Shown piece by piece: positions 56,436-64,000 of a stretch of 64,000 nt of DNA. Every line of letters begins with the position of its first letter. Positions within the stretch are counted from its first letter, which is position 1. The stretch lies in assembly GCF_002192535.1 (NCBI RefSeq), contig NZ_NAIA01000001.1, forward strand, positions 123,333-187,332, given 5' to 3'. The DNA comes from Polynucleobacter hirudinilacicola. Lineage in GTDB: Bacteria; Pseudomonadota; Gammaproteobacteria; Burkholderiales; Burkholderiaceae. Made by a program: the position numbers and the translations under genes. The notes below the pieces were generated by a model. The model ran no database searches and was not told the origin of the DNA. It worked only from the letters and a program-made list of their open reading frames with translations.

Positions 56436-57779
56436 TTATTTATTGAGCAAAATGATACGGAAATCATTCACATTAGTAAGTGTAGGGCCAGTTTCCACTA
56501 AAGCACCTAATTCTGCAAAGAAGCCATAGCAATCATGGGTAGACAAGAATGACTCCGGAGTCAGCCCCTGATCCAAACTAGTTCTACGAATATCTGCCGT
56601 AAACCATGCCCCTGCATTTTTTTCACTGCCATCAATACCATCAGTATCTGCGGCTAAGGCGGCCAAATTAGGTAAATCTTTTGAGGCAGCAAAAAGTGAG
56701 AGGAGGTATTCACTACAACGGCCCCCTCGACCTTTAACGCCAGCAGGGATAGTGACTGTACATTCACCGCCAGAAATCAGTGCTAGCGGTTTGTCAATCA
56801 GTTGAGATACATGTTCTCTAGCTAGCTGTGCCTGAGTCACGCCAACTGTTTGCGCTTCACCAGTAATCGTATCTCCCAGAACAATAGCCTCGTAGCCTTG
56901 ACTACGAACATAATCTGCTGCAGCTTCTAAGCTTTTGTAGGCAGTAGCAATGACATGATTCGCCACTTGGGCATTTACCAAATCAGCATCTTTTAAGGTC
57001 TCTGGTTTTTCTCCTACAAGCCCTCGCTGCAGGTGATTGAGAACGGATGCAGGAATTTCATTTTTGCCTAAGCTATATTTTTCAAAGATAGTTAAGGCAT
57101 CTTGGTAAGTAGAATAGTCTGCAGCACATGGCCCACTAGCGATATCTGCTGGCGAGTCGCCAGTCACATCAGATATGAGTAATGCCTCTACACGTGCGCC
57201 ACGGGCTATAGCAACTCTTGCTAAATTACCACCCAAGATTGCAGATAAATGTTTGCGAACAATATTCATCTCTTCAATCGGGGCACCGCTTCGCAATAAA
57301 GCCTCTGTGGTCTTGCGCATGTCATCAATCGTGATGCCTTCTTGCGGCAAGGTCAGTAAGCTTGAACCACCACCAGAAACCAGGGCAATGAGCACATCGC
57401 CCGGTTCTAATTGCTGAGTTAATGCGTAGATCGCTCTAGCACCATCCATCCCCGCCTGATCAGGCACCGGATGACCAGCTTCAATAATTTGAATATGACT
57501 GGTGGGTGATGCATGCCCGTAACGGGTTAGCACCACGCCCTCTAGATTCACTTGAGGCCAATGTTTTTTTGCATAAGCCTCAAATGCGCTAGCCATTGAA
57601 GCACTAGCCTTGCCAGCACCCACCACTAAGCATCTGCCTTTAGGCTCCTCGCCAATCGGAAATATCTTGGCTAAATATTGTGGGACGATTACTTGAGGAT
57701 CAGCTACAGCTACAGCAGCTGCAAAGGCATTTTTTAAAATGTCTTCTGTAGAAGTTTGCCGGGTATTGTCTTGAGTCAT
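56436..57779 (-). CDS. Glycerate 2-kinase (GckA/TtuD, MOFRL family)
   Basis: A 447-residue protein of the DUF4147/MOFRL family: [89 protein letters not shown] and [43 protein letters not shown]. Such enzymes make 2-phosphoglycerate from glycerate; older names include hydroxypyruvate reductase. It could finish glyoxylate or glycolate assimilation. It is tightly linked to pyrC. Confidence 0.9.
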   Translation of the reverse strand: MTQDNTRQTSTEDILKNAFAAAVAVADPQVIVPQYLAKIFPIGEEPKGRCLVVGAGKASASMASAFEAYAKKHWPQVNLEGVVLTRYGHASPTSHIQIIEAGHPVPDQAGMDGARAIYALTQQLEPGDVLIALVSGGGSSLLTLPQEGITIDDMRKTTEALLRSGAPIEEMNIVRKHLSAILGGNLARVAIARGARVEALLISDVTGDSPADIASGPCAADYSTYQDALTIFEKYSLGKNEIPASVLNHLQRGLVGEKPETLKDADLVNAQVANHVIATAYKSLEAAADYVRSQGYEAIVLGDTITGEAQTVGVTQAQLAREHVSQLIDKPLALISGGECTVTIPAGVKGRGGRCSEYLLSLFAASKDLPNLAALAADTDGIDGSEKNAGAWFTADIRRTSLDQGLTPESFLSTHDCYGFFAELGALVETGPTLTNVNDFRIILLNK

Positions 57780-57788
57780 CCAGCTATT

Positions 57789-59612
57789 CTAATCAAGAGC
57801 AGCGCGTTCTTGCATTTGCCACATCTCAGCATATTTGCCCTGGGCCGCTAACAACTCTAGATGAGTGCCCCGCTCGACGATTTGCCCATGCTCCATGACC
57901 AGAATTTGATCGGCATGAATAATAGTCGATAGCCTATGTGCAATGATCAGAGTGGTGCGATTTTTGGCTAGGCCAAGCAATTCTTCCTGGAAAGCCCTTT
58001 CCGTCTTAGAATCTAAGGCAGAGGTTGCTTCATCAAAAATCAGCATCGCTGGCTTTTTCAATAAAGTACGCGCAATTGCTACACGTTGCTTTTCACCACC
58101 AGACAGCTTCAAGCCCCTCTCGCCTACCTGGGTATCGTAGCCGTCTGGCAGGCGTTTAATAAAACTATCAATTTGCGCCGCTCTGGCAGCTTCGTGCACC
58201 TCTTCGATTGAGGCAGAAGGATTTCCATAAGCAATGTTATAGCCAATAGTGTCATTAAATAAGACTGTATCTTGTGGCACGATGCCAATCGCTTTGCGTA
58301 GACTAGCTTGCGTCACATCTTGAATGTTTTGATCGTCAATCAGGATCTTGCCAGACTGCACATCATAAAAACGGAATAGCAATCTCGCTAAAGTACTCTT
58401 ACCTGCACCGCTTTGTCCAACTACCGCAGTAATGGTTCCTGCTGGAATAGTAAAGCTCACATCACGAAGAATTTCTCGCTTAGCATCATAGTGGAAAGAG
58501 ACATTTTCAAAGCAAACATCTGGGCCATGACCACGATTATCAATCTGTAAAGGATAGGCATTAGGTGAATCAGCGATTTCTTTATCGGTATTGAGTAAAG
58601 AGAACATCCGCTCCATGTCTGTTAGAGATTGTTTGATCTCGCGATAAATCACACCCAGAAAATTGAGGGGAATATACAGCTGGATCATTAAAGTATTCAC
58701 CAGCACAAGGTCGCCAAGAGTCATGGTGCCATCTACTACACCGAGCGTAGCGCGCCATAAAATTAAGACCAAGCCAATGGCGATGATTGTTTGCTGGCCA
58801 AAGTTGAGGACTGCTAAAGATTTTTGGGACTTAATGGCAGCGGCTTGGTAGCGCACCAAATTTTTGTCGTAACGACTAGCCTCAAAGGCCTCATTACCAA
58901 AATACTTCACGGTCTCAAAATTTAATAAAGAATCAATAGCTTTCTGATTCGCCTTTGAATCCATATCGTTCATGGTCTTACGAAAATGGGTGCGCCACTC
59001 TGTTACTACTACAGTAAATACAATGTAGAAAACCAAGGCGCATAAGGTAATGGCTGCAAACCAAATATCATATGAATAAGCCAAATAGCCCAAGACCAAA
59101 ATGAATTCAACCAGTGTTGGCAGGATGCTATAGAGCGAATACGAAATCAGAGACTGAATGCCGCGAGTACCACGCTCAATATCCCTACTGACGCCTCCGG
59201 TTTGACGAGCTAGATGAAAGCTTAGTGCTAAAGCATGTAAATGCTCAAAGACCTGCAGAGCTACCTTACGGACAGCATTTTGGGTCACCCTAGCAAAGAG
59301 AAACTCACGTAACTCAGCAAACAAGGAGGCAGCCATTCGGAGGAGCCCATAAGCCAGAATGAGCCCAACTGGAACTACCAGCAAGATCTGTGGAGAGTCT
59401 GCCTTGAGATTTAAATCGTCAATTAAACGCTTGAGCAAAATAGGGATGCCCAGATTGGTAACCTTAGCGGCAACCAAGCAAGCTAGAGCAATCGCAACTC
59501 TAAATTTATATTCCAGTAGATAGGGAATTAAATCGCGAATAACCTTCCAATCGCTTCCCTGTGAAGACTTGGAATCTGCACTCCCGTGGTGGTGTCCCGA
59601 TGATGGTCTCAT
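57789..59612 (-). CDS. ABC exporter, Atm1/HMT1 type (permease-ATPase fusion)
   Basis: A 607-residue half-transporter: TM domain (~30-320, including [24 protein letters not shown], a hallmark of Atm1-type proteins) and nucleotide-binding domain with [21 protein letters not shown] (Walker A), [19 protein letters not shown] (Q-loop), [32 protein letters not shown] (signature, Walker B) and an H-loop AHRLSTI. Atm1-like proteins export glutathione-linked sulfur or metal species. It acts as a homodimer in the inner membrane. The next gene downstream is glycerate kinase. Confidence 0.92.
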   Translation of the reverse strand: MRPSSGHHHGSADSKSSQGSDWKVIRDLIPYLLEYKFRVAIALACLVAAKVTNLGIPILLKRLIDDLNLKADSPQILLVVPVGLILAYGLLRMAASLFAELREFLFARVTQNAVRKVALQVFEHLHALALSFHLARQTGGVSRDIERGTRGIQSLISYSLYSILPTLVEFILVLGYLAYSYDIWFAAITLCALVFYIVFTVVVTEWRTHFRKTMNDMDSKANQKAIDSLLNFETVKYFGNEAFEASRYDKNLVRYQAAAIKSQKSLAVLNFGQQTIIAIGLVLILWRATLGVVDGTMTLGDLVLVNTLMIQLYIPLNFLGVIYREIKQSLTDMERMFSLLNTDKEIADSPNAYPLQIDNRGHGPDVCFENVSFHYDAKREILRDVSFTIPAGTITAVVGQSGAGKSTLARLLFRFYDVQSGKILIDDQNIQDVTQASLRKAIGIVPQDTVLFNDTIGYNIAYGNPSASIEEVHEAARAAQIDSFIKRLPDGYDTQVGERGLKLSGGEKQRVAIARTLLKKPAMLIFDEATSALDSKTERAFQEELLGLAKNRTTLIIAHRLSTIIHADQILVMEHGQIVERGTHLELLAAQGKYAEMWQMQERAALD

Positions 59613-59621
59613 CGCTCTATC

Positions 59622-60071
59622 TTATTCCTTCTTCTCTGAAAAGAATTTCAGAATCGCGTCACCATTGCTACGGGAAAAACATTTCTTAGCAGCCTCTTCA
59701 AAAGGTAGCCATAGAAACGCGACATGCTCTCTAGGAGAAAGCTGGATTTGAATATTTTCTGGGACTTTGAGCGCAAACCAATGCTCGATATTGCGAGTAA
59801 CACCAGGCGCATAACGAAAACGCCAATCAGGATAAATTTCGTACTCAATTTGATGGTGCAAATTGCGCAAAGAGCCAGCAGCAAGCTGATCTACTGCAAT
59901 ACCCGTTTCCTCAAAAACCTCGCGAGTAGCTGCCAAGGCAAGATCTTCATCCAAAGCATCTAAGCTGCCAGTAACCGATTGCCAGAAGCCCGGACGATCT
60001 GCGCGCTCTATCAATAAAACATCCCTATTCGATTTGTAGATAACTACTAAAACCGAAATAGGGATTTTCAA
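59622..60071 (-). CDS. nudB: Dihydroneopterin triphosphate diphosphatase (Nudix)
   Basis: A 149-residue Nudix hydrolase: PISVLVVIYKSNRDVLLIERADRPGFWQSVTGSL, Nudix box GSLDALDEDLALAATREVFEETGI, and the NudB-like EHWFALKVPENIQIQLSPREHVAFLWLP. NudB removes pyrophosphate from dihydroneopterin triphosphate in folate synthesis. Its usual partner aspS is 22 bases upstream, as in E. coli and many betaproteobacteria. Confidence 0.93.
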   Translation of the reverse strand: MKIPISVLVVIYKSNRDVLLIERADRPGFWQSVTGSLDALDEDLALAATREVFEETGIAVDQLAAGSLRNLHHQIEYEIYPDWRFRYAPGVTRNIEHWFALKVPENIQIQLSPREHVAFLWLPFEEAAKKCFSRSNGDAILKFFSEKKE

Positions 60072-60093
60072 GATAGATGCTACTTAAATTGTT

Positions 60094-61893
60094 TTAAGCA
60101 GCAGGAGCAGCTTGTCGCAAACGAATATGCAACTCACGTAACTGACGCTCATCCACTGGGCTAGGTGCCTGAGTCAATAAACATTGCGCACGCTGTGTTT
60201 TAGGGAAGGCAATCACATCACGAATGGATTCAGCACCAGTCATCATCGTTACGATGCGATCAAGACCAAAAGCAATACCACCATGTGGAGGAGCGCCGTA
60301 TTGAAGGGCATCTAGCAAGAAGCCAAATTTGGCTTGCGCCTCTTCAGCACCAATCTTCAAGGCACGGAATACTTGACTCTGCACCGCCTCTTGATGAATA
60401 CGCACCGAGCCGCCACCAATTTCACTACCATTGAGAACCATGTCATAAGCTTTTGCCAAACACTTACCTGGATCAGACTCCAAATACTTCATGTGCTCAT
60501 CTTTGGGACTAGTAAACGGATGGTGACAAGCAACCCAACGGGCTTCACCTTCGTCGTAATCAAACATTGGGAAATCAACGACCCACAATGGCTTCCAACC
60601 TTCAGTAAAGAGACCATGCTCTTTACCCCAGGCCGATTGACCAATGCGTAGACGTAAATTGCCAATGGCATCATTCACTACTTTTTCTTTATCAGCGCCG
60701 AAGAAAATGATGTCCCCATCTTTTGCACCAGTGCGCTTCAGAATCCCCTCGATCGCTGCATCATGAAGATTCTTCACGATGGGAGATTGCAAACCATTAC
60801 GACCTTCAGCAACCGAGTTCACCTTAATCCAGGCCAAACCCTTAGCGCCATAGATGCTAACAAACTGGGTGTAGTCATCAATTTCACTACGGCTAATCTC
60901 TGCGCCACCCGGTACGCATAAACCTACCACACGGCCACCTTCTTGATTAGCAGCGCCGGAGAAGACCTTGAAATCGACATCTTTCATCAAATCAGTCAAC
61001 TCGGTGAACTCAAAGTTCACCCGTAGGTCTGGCTTGTCAGATCCGAAGCGCGCCATACCTTCTGAGTAAGGCATGGTTGGGAATGGGTTAGGCAACTCTA
61101 CGTTCATCGTCTTCTTGAAAATATGACGAATCATGTTTTCAAAGAGCTCACGAATTTCTAATTCACTTAAGAATGCTGTTTCACAGTCAATCTGGGTAAA
61201 TTCGGGCTGACGATCCGCGCGCAAGTCTTCATCACGGAAGCATTTAGTAATTTGATAGTAACGATCAAATCCAGCCACCATCAATAACTGCTTAAATAAT
61301 TGTGGCGACTGTGGCAATGCAAAGAATTGGCCATCATGAACCCGCGAAGGAACCAAATAATCACGTGCTCCTTCTGGAGTGCTCTTGGTCAACATCGGTG
61401 TTTCGATGTCAATAAAACCAGCATCGTCTAAATATCGACGGCACTCCATCGCAACGTTGTAACGCAAACGCAAATTCTTTTGCATTTGTGGACGGCGTAA
61501 ATCTAAGACACGATGAGTAAGCCGAGTTGTCTCGGATAAGTTCTCATCATCAATCTGAAATGGAGGGGTTACAGAAGCATTCAGAATCACAAGTTCGTGA
61601 CAAAGAATTTCTACCTTTCCACTCACCAAATCAGCATTTTCTGTGCCAGCAGGACGTCCGCGCACGAGTCCTTTAATCTGGATGCAAAACTCACTGCGTA
61701 CTTGCTCAGCTAAAGCAAACATCTCAGGACGATCCGGATCACACACTACCTGGACAAAGCCCTCGCGGTCACGCAAGTCAATAAAAATCACACCTCCGTG
61801 ATCACGACGGCGATTAACCCATCCAGCAAGGGTGACTTCTTTACCAATCAGTGAATCGGTTACCTGTCCGCAGGTATGGCTTCGCATCGACAT
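60094..61893 (-). CDS. aspS: Aspartyl-tRNA synthetase
   Basis: Class II synthetase of 599 residues: N-terminal OB-fold ([26 protein letters not shown]), class II motif 2 ([18 protein letters not shown]), the bacterial GAD insertion domain (~290-420) and motif 3 ([15 protein letters not shown]). Length and order match bacterial AspRS. nudB follows. Confidence 0.97.
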   Translation of the reverse strand: MSMRSHTCGQVTDSLIGKEVTLAGWVNRRRDHGGVIFIDLRDREGFVQVVCDPDRPEMFALAEQVRSEFCIQIKGLVRGRPAGTENADLVSGKVEILCHELVILNASVTPPFQIDDENLSETTRLTHRVLDLRRPQMQKNLRLRYNVAMECRRYLDDAGFIDIETPMLTKSTPEGARDYLVPSRVHDGQFFALPQSPQLFKQLLMVAGFDRYYQITKCFRDEDLRADRQPEFTQIDCETAFLSELEIRELFENMIRHIFKKTMNVELPNPFPTMPYSEGMARFGSDKPDLRVNFEFTELTDLMKDVDFKVFSGAANQEGGRVVGLCVPGGAEISRSEIDDYTQFVSIYGAKGLAWIKVNSVAEGRNGLQSPIVKNLHDAAIEGILKRTGAKDGDIIFFGADKEKVVNDAIGNLRLRIGQSAWGKEHGLFTEGWKPLWVVDFPMFDYDEGEARWVACHHPFTSPKDEHMKYLESDPGKCLAKAYDMVLNGSEIGGGSVRIHQEAVQSQVFRALKIGAEEAQAKFGFLLDALQYGAPPHGGIAFGLDRIVTMMTGAESIRDVIAFPKTQRAQCLLTQAPSPVDERQLRELHIRLRQAAPAA

Positions 61894-61909
61894 AACAATT
61901 TCCTATAAA

Positions 61910-62563
61910 TCAAAAATGGCGTGGTGACTGTGGTGGAGTCAAACCACTAGAACTATTGGGTGGCACAGAGCCCATAGAAACAATATGCTTTAATGCTTCC
62001 TCTACGCTCATCTCTAGCTCAATCGTTTGTGCGCGCGGCACAATCATAAAAAAACCGGAGGTTGGGTTTGGGGTAGTCGGTAAGAATACATTGACATAAT
62101 CCTCGCCTAATTTCGCCGTGACTTCTCTTGCTGGAACTCCAGTTTGAAAAGCAATGACCCAAGAATCAGCGTGTGGATAGCGAATCAATAAAGCTTTACT
62201 AAAGGCCTGACCACTTCCAGAAAATAAAGTAGATGAAACTTGCTGAACGCTGGAGTAGATCGAACGCACAATTGGAATTCGATTAACAAACTTATCCCAA
62301 ATCTTTAACCACCATTGACCAGCAAAACTAATGGCAAGGAATCCAGTGAGCATAATCACTGCAATCACAATCAATATTCCTACGCCTGGTAGGTCGCGGA
62401 AATGCTGTACGTCTAATGCCGCATCACGTGGAAGAACCACAATGATGGCGTGCATGACTGATCCAAAAACACCATCGAGCAAACCTAAGCCCCACGCAAT
62501 CACCCAAACGGTGATCGATAGTGGTGCCCAAACAAGGATGCCTGCTATAAAGTATTTTTTCAT
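61910..62563 (-). CDS. DUF502 membrane protein
   Basis: A 217-residue inner-membrane protein: two TM segments (FIAGILVWAPLSITVWVIAWGLGLLDGVFG; GVGILIVIAVIMLTGFLAISFAG), then a soluble domain with IPIVRSIYSSVQQVSSTLF and NVFLPTTPNPTSGFFMIVPRAQTIELEMSVEEALKHIVSMG. This is the DUF502 pattern, commonly just upstream of aspS in betaproteobacteria. Function not established. Confidence 0.9.
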   Translation of the reverse strand: MKKYFIAGILVWAPLSITVWVIAWGLGLLDGVFGSVMHAIIVVLPRDAALDVQHFRDLPGVGILIVIAVIMLTGFLAISFAGQWWLKIWDKFVNRIPIVRSIYSSVQQVSSTLFSGSGQAFSKALLIRYPHADSWVIAFQTGVPAREVTAKLGEDYVNVFLPTTPNPTSGFFMIVPRAQTIELEMSVEEALKHIVSMGSVPPNSSSGLTPPQSPRHF

Positions 62564-62615
62564 GTGTTCTGCCTAGCCCGCTATTTTAGCGGTTTAGAGG
62601 CCAAGCAGCTAAAGA

Positions 62616-64000
62616 CTAATAAATGCCTAGGCCGATGATCAAAATTCCGGCCAAAAAGCCCCCAGCAAAGAGCAAAGCGCCCACTAGAAGACGGTGAGTA
62701 CGTCTTTCCTCAGCCAAAAGTGCCTTTAGGACCTCTAACTCGCCATTTTGGTCTTTTGTCTGATTGCGACCTTGAACAAGGGCATCAGCTATCAAGCGAG
62801 GCAAAGTTGGCAAAATCTTGGCCCAGGAAGGCGCCTCTTCCTTTAAGCCATCGATCAAGCCGCGCCAACCTAACTGCTTGCTGATCCATTTTTCCAAAAT
62901 AGGCTTGGCAGTTTTCCAAAGATCTAGATCGGGATCTAATTCACGTGCTAGGCCCTCAACATTTAAAAGGGTTTTTTGCAGCAGCGTTAACTGTGGCTGA
63001 ATTTCCACTTTAAAGCGGCGCGATGTTTGGAATAAACGCATCAACACAATGCCTAAAGAAATTTCTTTGAGAGGACGATCAAAGTACGGCTCACAAACTG
63101 AACGTACTGCCCCTCCTAATTCTTCAACCCGAGTATTAGCGGGCACCCATCCAGATTCAATATGCAACTCTGCAACCCGACGGTAATCCCGATTAAAGAA
63201 TGCCAAGAAATTCAGTGCGAGATAATTTTTATCAGACTCGCTCAACGCGCCCACAATACCGAAGTCCAGTGAGATAAAGCGCCCGAATGTTTCTGGCTCT
63301 AAGCTAATCATGATATTTCCAGGATGCATATCTGCATGGAAAAATCCGTGCTCAAATACTTGCGTGAAAAAAATCTCTACGCCATCGGCAGCTAGTTTTT
63401 TAAAATCTACTCCAGCTGCTCGTAGCTCTGTAGTTCTGCCAATGGAGATGCCATACATCCTCTCCATCACGATGACATTGGTGTGGCACAGATCCCAATA
63501 CATTTCAGGGATCATTAACTGATTCGAATCTGTAAATTGTCGGCGCAGTTGACTGGCATTTGCTGCTTCACGCATCAGATCTAATTCATCATGCAGATAA
63601 GTATCGAACTCGGCAACGTTCTCGCGAGGCTTTAATCGACGGCCATCCTCAGAACTCTTTTCAATAATCTTTGCCAAGTCATACATCAAAGCAAGGTCAC
63701 CATCAATCACCGGCAAAATGCCAGGACGCAGTACTTTGATTGCCACAGCCTTGCGATCCCACTCAGGATGTTTGTCAGTAGCACGCAAAGTTCCAAAGTG
63801 CACTTGCGCTACAGAAGCACTCGCCACCGGCGTAGCATCAAAACTAATGAAAACTTCTTCAATCGGCTGTCCAAGGGCTTTTTCAATTAAGCGACGGGAC
63901 TCTTCATTTGAGAATGGGGGGACCTGATCTTGTAGTTTTGCTAACTCATTAGCAATATCTTCTGGCAACAAATCTCGACGTGTAGAAAGCACTTGCCCGA
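62616..64000 (-). CDS. ubiB: UbiB, ubiquinone biosynthesis kinase-like ATPase (5' end outside window)
   Basis: Atypical protein-kinase-like ATPase needed for ubiquinone synthesis, probably moving lipid intermediates to the Ubi complex. The window holds the C-terminal ~460 residues; the frame runs past base 64000, with [12 protein letters not shown] at the edge. Visible: [14 protein letters not shown] (the ADCK-type nucleotide loop with AxxS), [24 protein letters not shown] and [12 protein letters not shown] (the DFG-like metal site), and two C-terminal TM segments. It is the second ubiquinone gene in the window after ubiC, in contrast with the broken ubiH. Confidence 0.95.
   Translation of the reverse strand, partial: GQVLSTRRDLLPEDIANELAKLQDQVPPFSNEESRRLIEKALGQPIEEVFISFDATPVASASVAQVHFGTLRATDKHPEWDRKAVAIKVLRPGILPVIDGDLALMYDLAKIIEKSSEDGRRLKPRENVAEFDTYLHDELDLMREAANASQLRRQFTDSNQLMIPEMYWDLCHTNVIVMERMYGISIGRTTELRAAGVDFKKLAADGVEIFFTQVFEHGFFHADMHPGNIMISLEPETFGRFISLDFGIVGALSESDKNYLALNFLAFFNRDYRRVAELHIESGWVPANTRVEELGGAVRSVCEPYFDRPLKEISLGIVLMRLFQTSRRFKVEIQPQLTLLQKTLLNVEGLARELDPDLDLWKTAKPILEKWISKQLGWRGLIDGLKEEAPSWAKILPTLPRLIADALVQGRNQTKDQNGELEVLKALLAEERRTHRLLVGALLFAGGFLAGILIIGLGIY

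Overview
The window looks like a chromosomal segment of a moderate-GC betaproteobacterium of the Burkholderiaceae, most likely Polynucleobacter or a close relative (inferred from gene content and order: zapA-6S RNA, rplM-rpsI, dusB-fis-purH-ruvCAB, metG/dcd/decarboxylase). It is gene-dense with short intergenic gaps. I saw no transposase, phage gene, CRISPR array, tRNA or rRNA.

Layout. 1-5 kb: the end of a malonyl-CoA synthetase gene, a TSUP-family exporter, 6S RNA next to zapA and a zapB-like gene, then a B12-type TonB receptor behind a cobalamin riboswitch. 5.2-11.9 kb: an oxalate-degradation island with a Crp/FNR-type regulator, an FNR-like operator and promoter, oxalyl-CoA decarboxylase, two formyl-CoA transferases around a lone PAS protein, and a stand-alone protein resembling the hydrolase domain of 10-formyl-THF dehydrogenase. 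11.9-19.4 kb: an unusual sensing/transport block. On the minus strand are an acetyltransferase-like gene, an ABC-type binding protein and an MFS carrier fused to two predicted extracytoplasmic sensor regions; diverging from them are two membrane-anchored TAXI-type binding proteins, with no ABC or TRAP membrane partner nearby. 19.5-38 kb: mostly housekeeping genes (panC, scpA, metG, fdhD, dcd, argH, hemC, hemD, ubiC, a DEAD-box helicase), plus an inward-rectifier K+ channel translationally coupled to a basic-amino-acid decarboxylase and an orphan TRAP permease pair. 38-64 kb: msrA, pdxH, tcdA; an alanine permease/alanine dehydrogenase insertion in which the dehydrogenase is fused in frame to a ubiH gene lacking its 5' end; dusB-fis-purH-ruvCAB, tyrS, anmK, erpA, argC, rpsI-rplM, a candidate small RNA or attenuator, osmC, rnpB, pyrC, a glycerate kinase, an Atm1-type ABC exporter, nudB, aspS, a DUF502 protein and the 3' part of ubiB.

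How the genes fit together. Oxalate is handled as the CoA thioester: Frc makes oxalyl-CoA, Oxc decarboxylates it to formyl-CoA, and formate leaves. The formyl-THF hydrolase-like protein and FdhD (formate dehydrogenase maturation) suggest one-carbon handling around formate. The points that most deserve follow-up are the Ald-UbiH chimera, the sensor-MFS fusion block, the Kir channel/decarboxylase coupling, the FNR-like site at -41.5 upstream of oxc, and the RNA between rplM and osmC.
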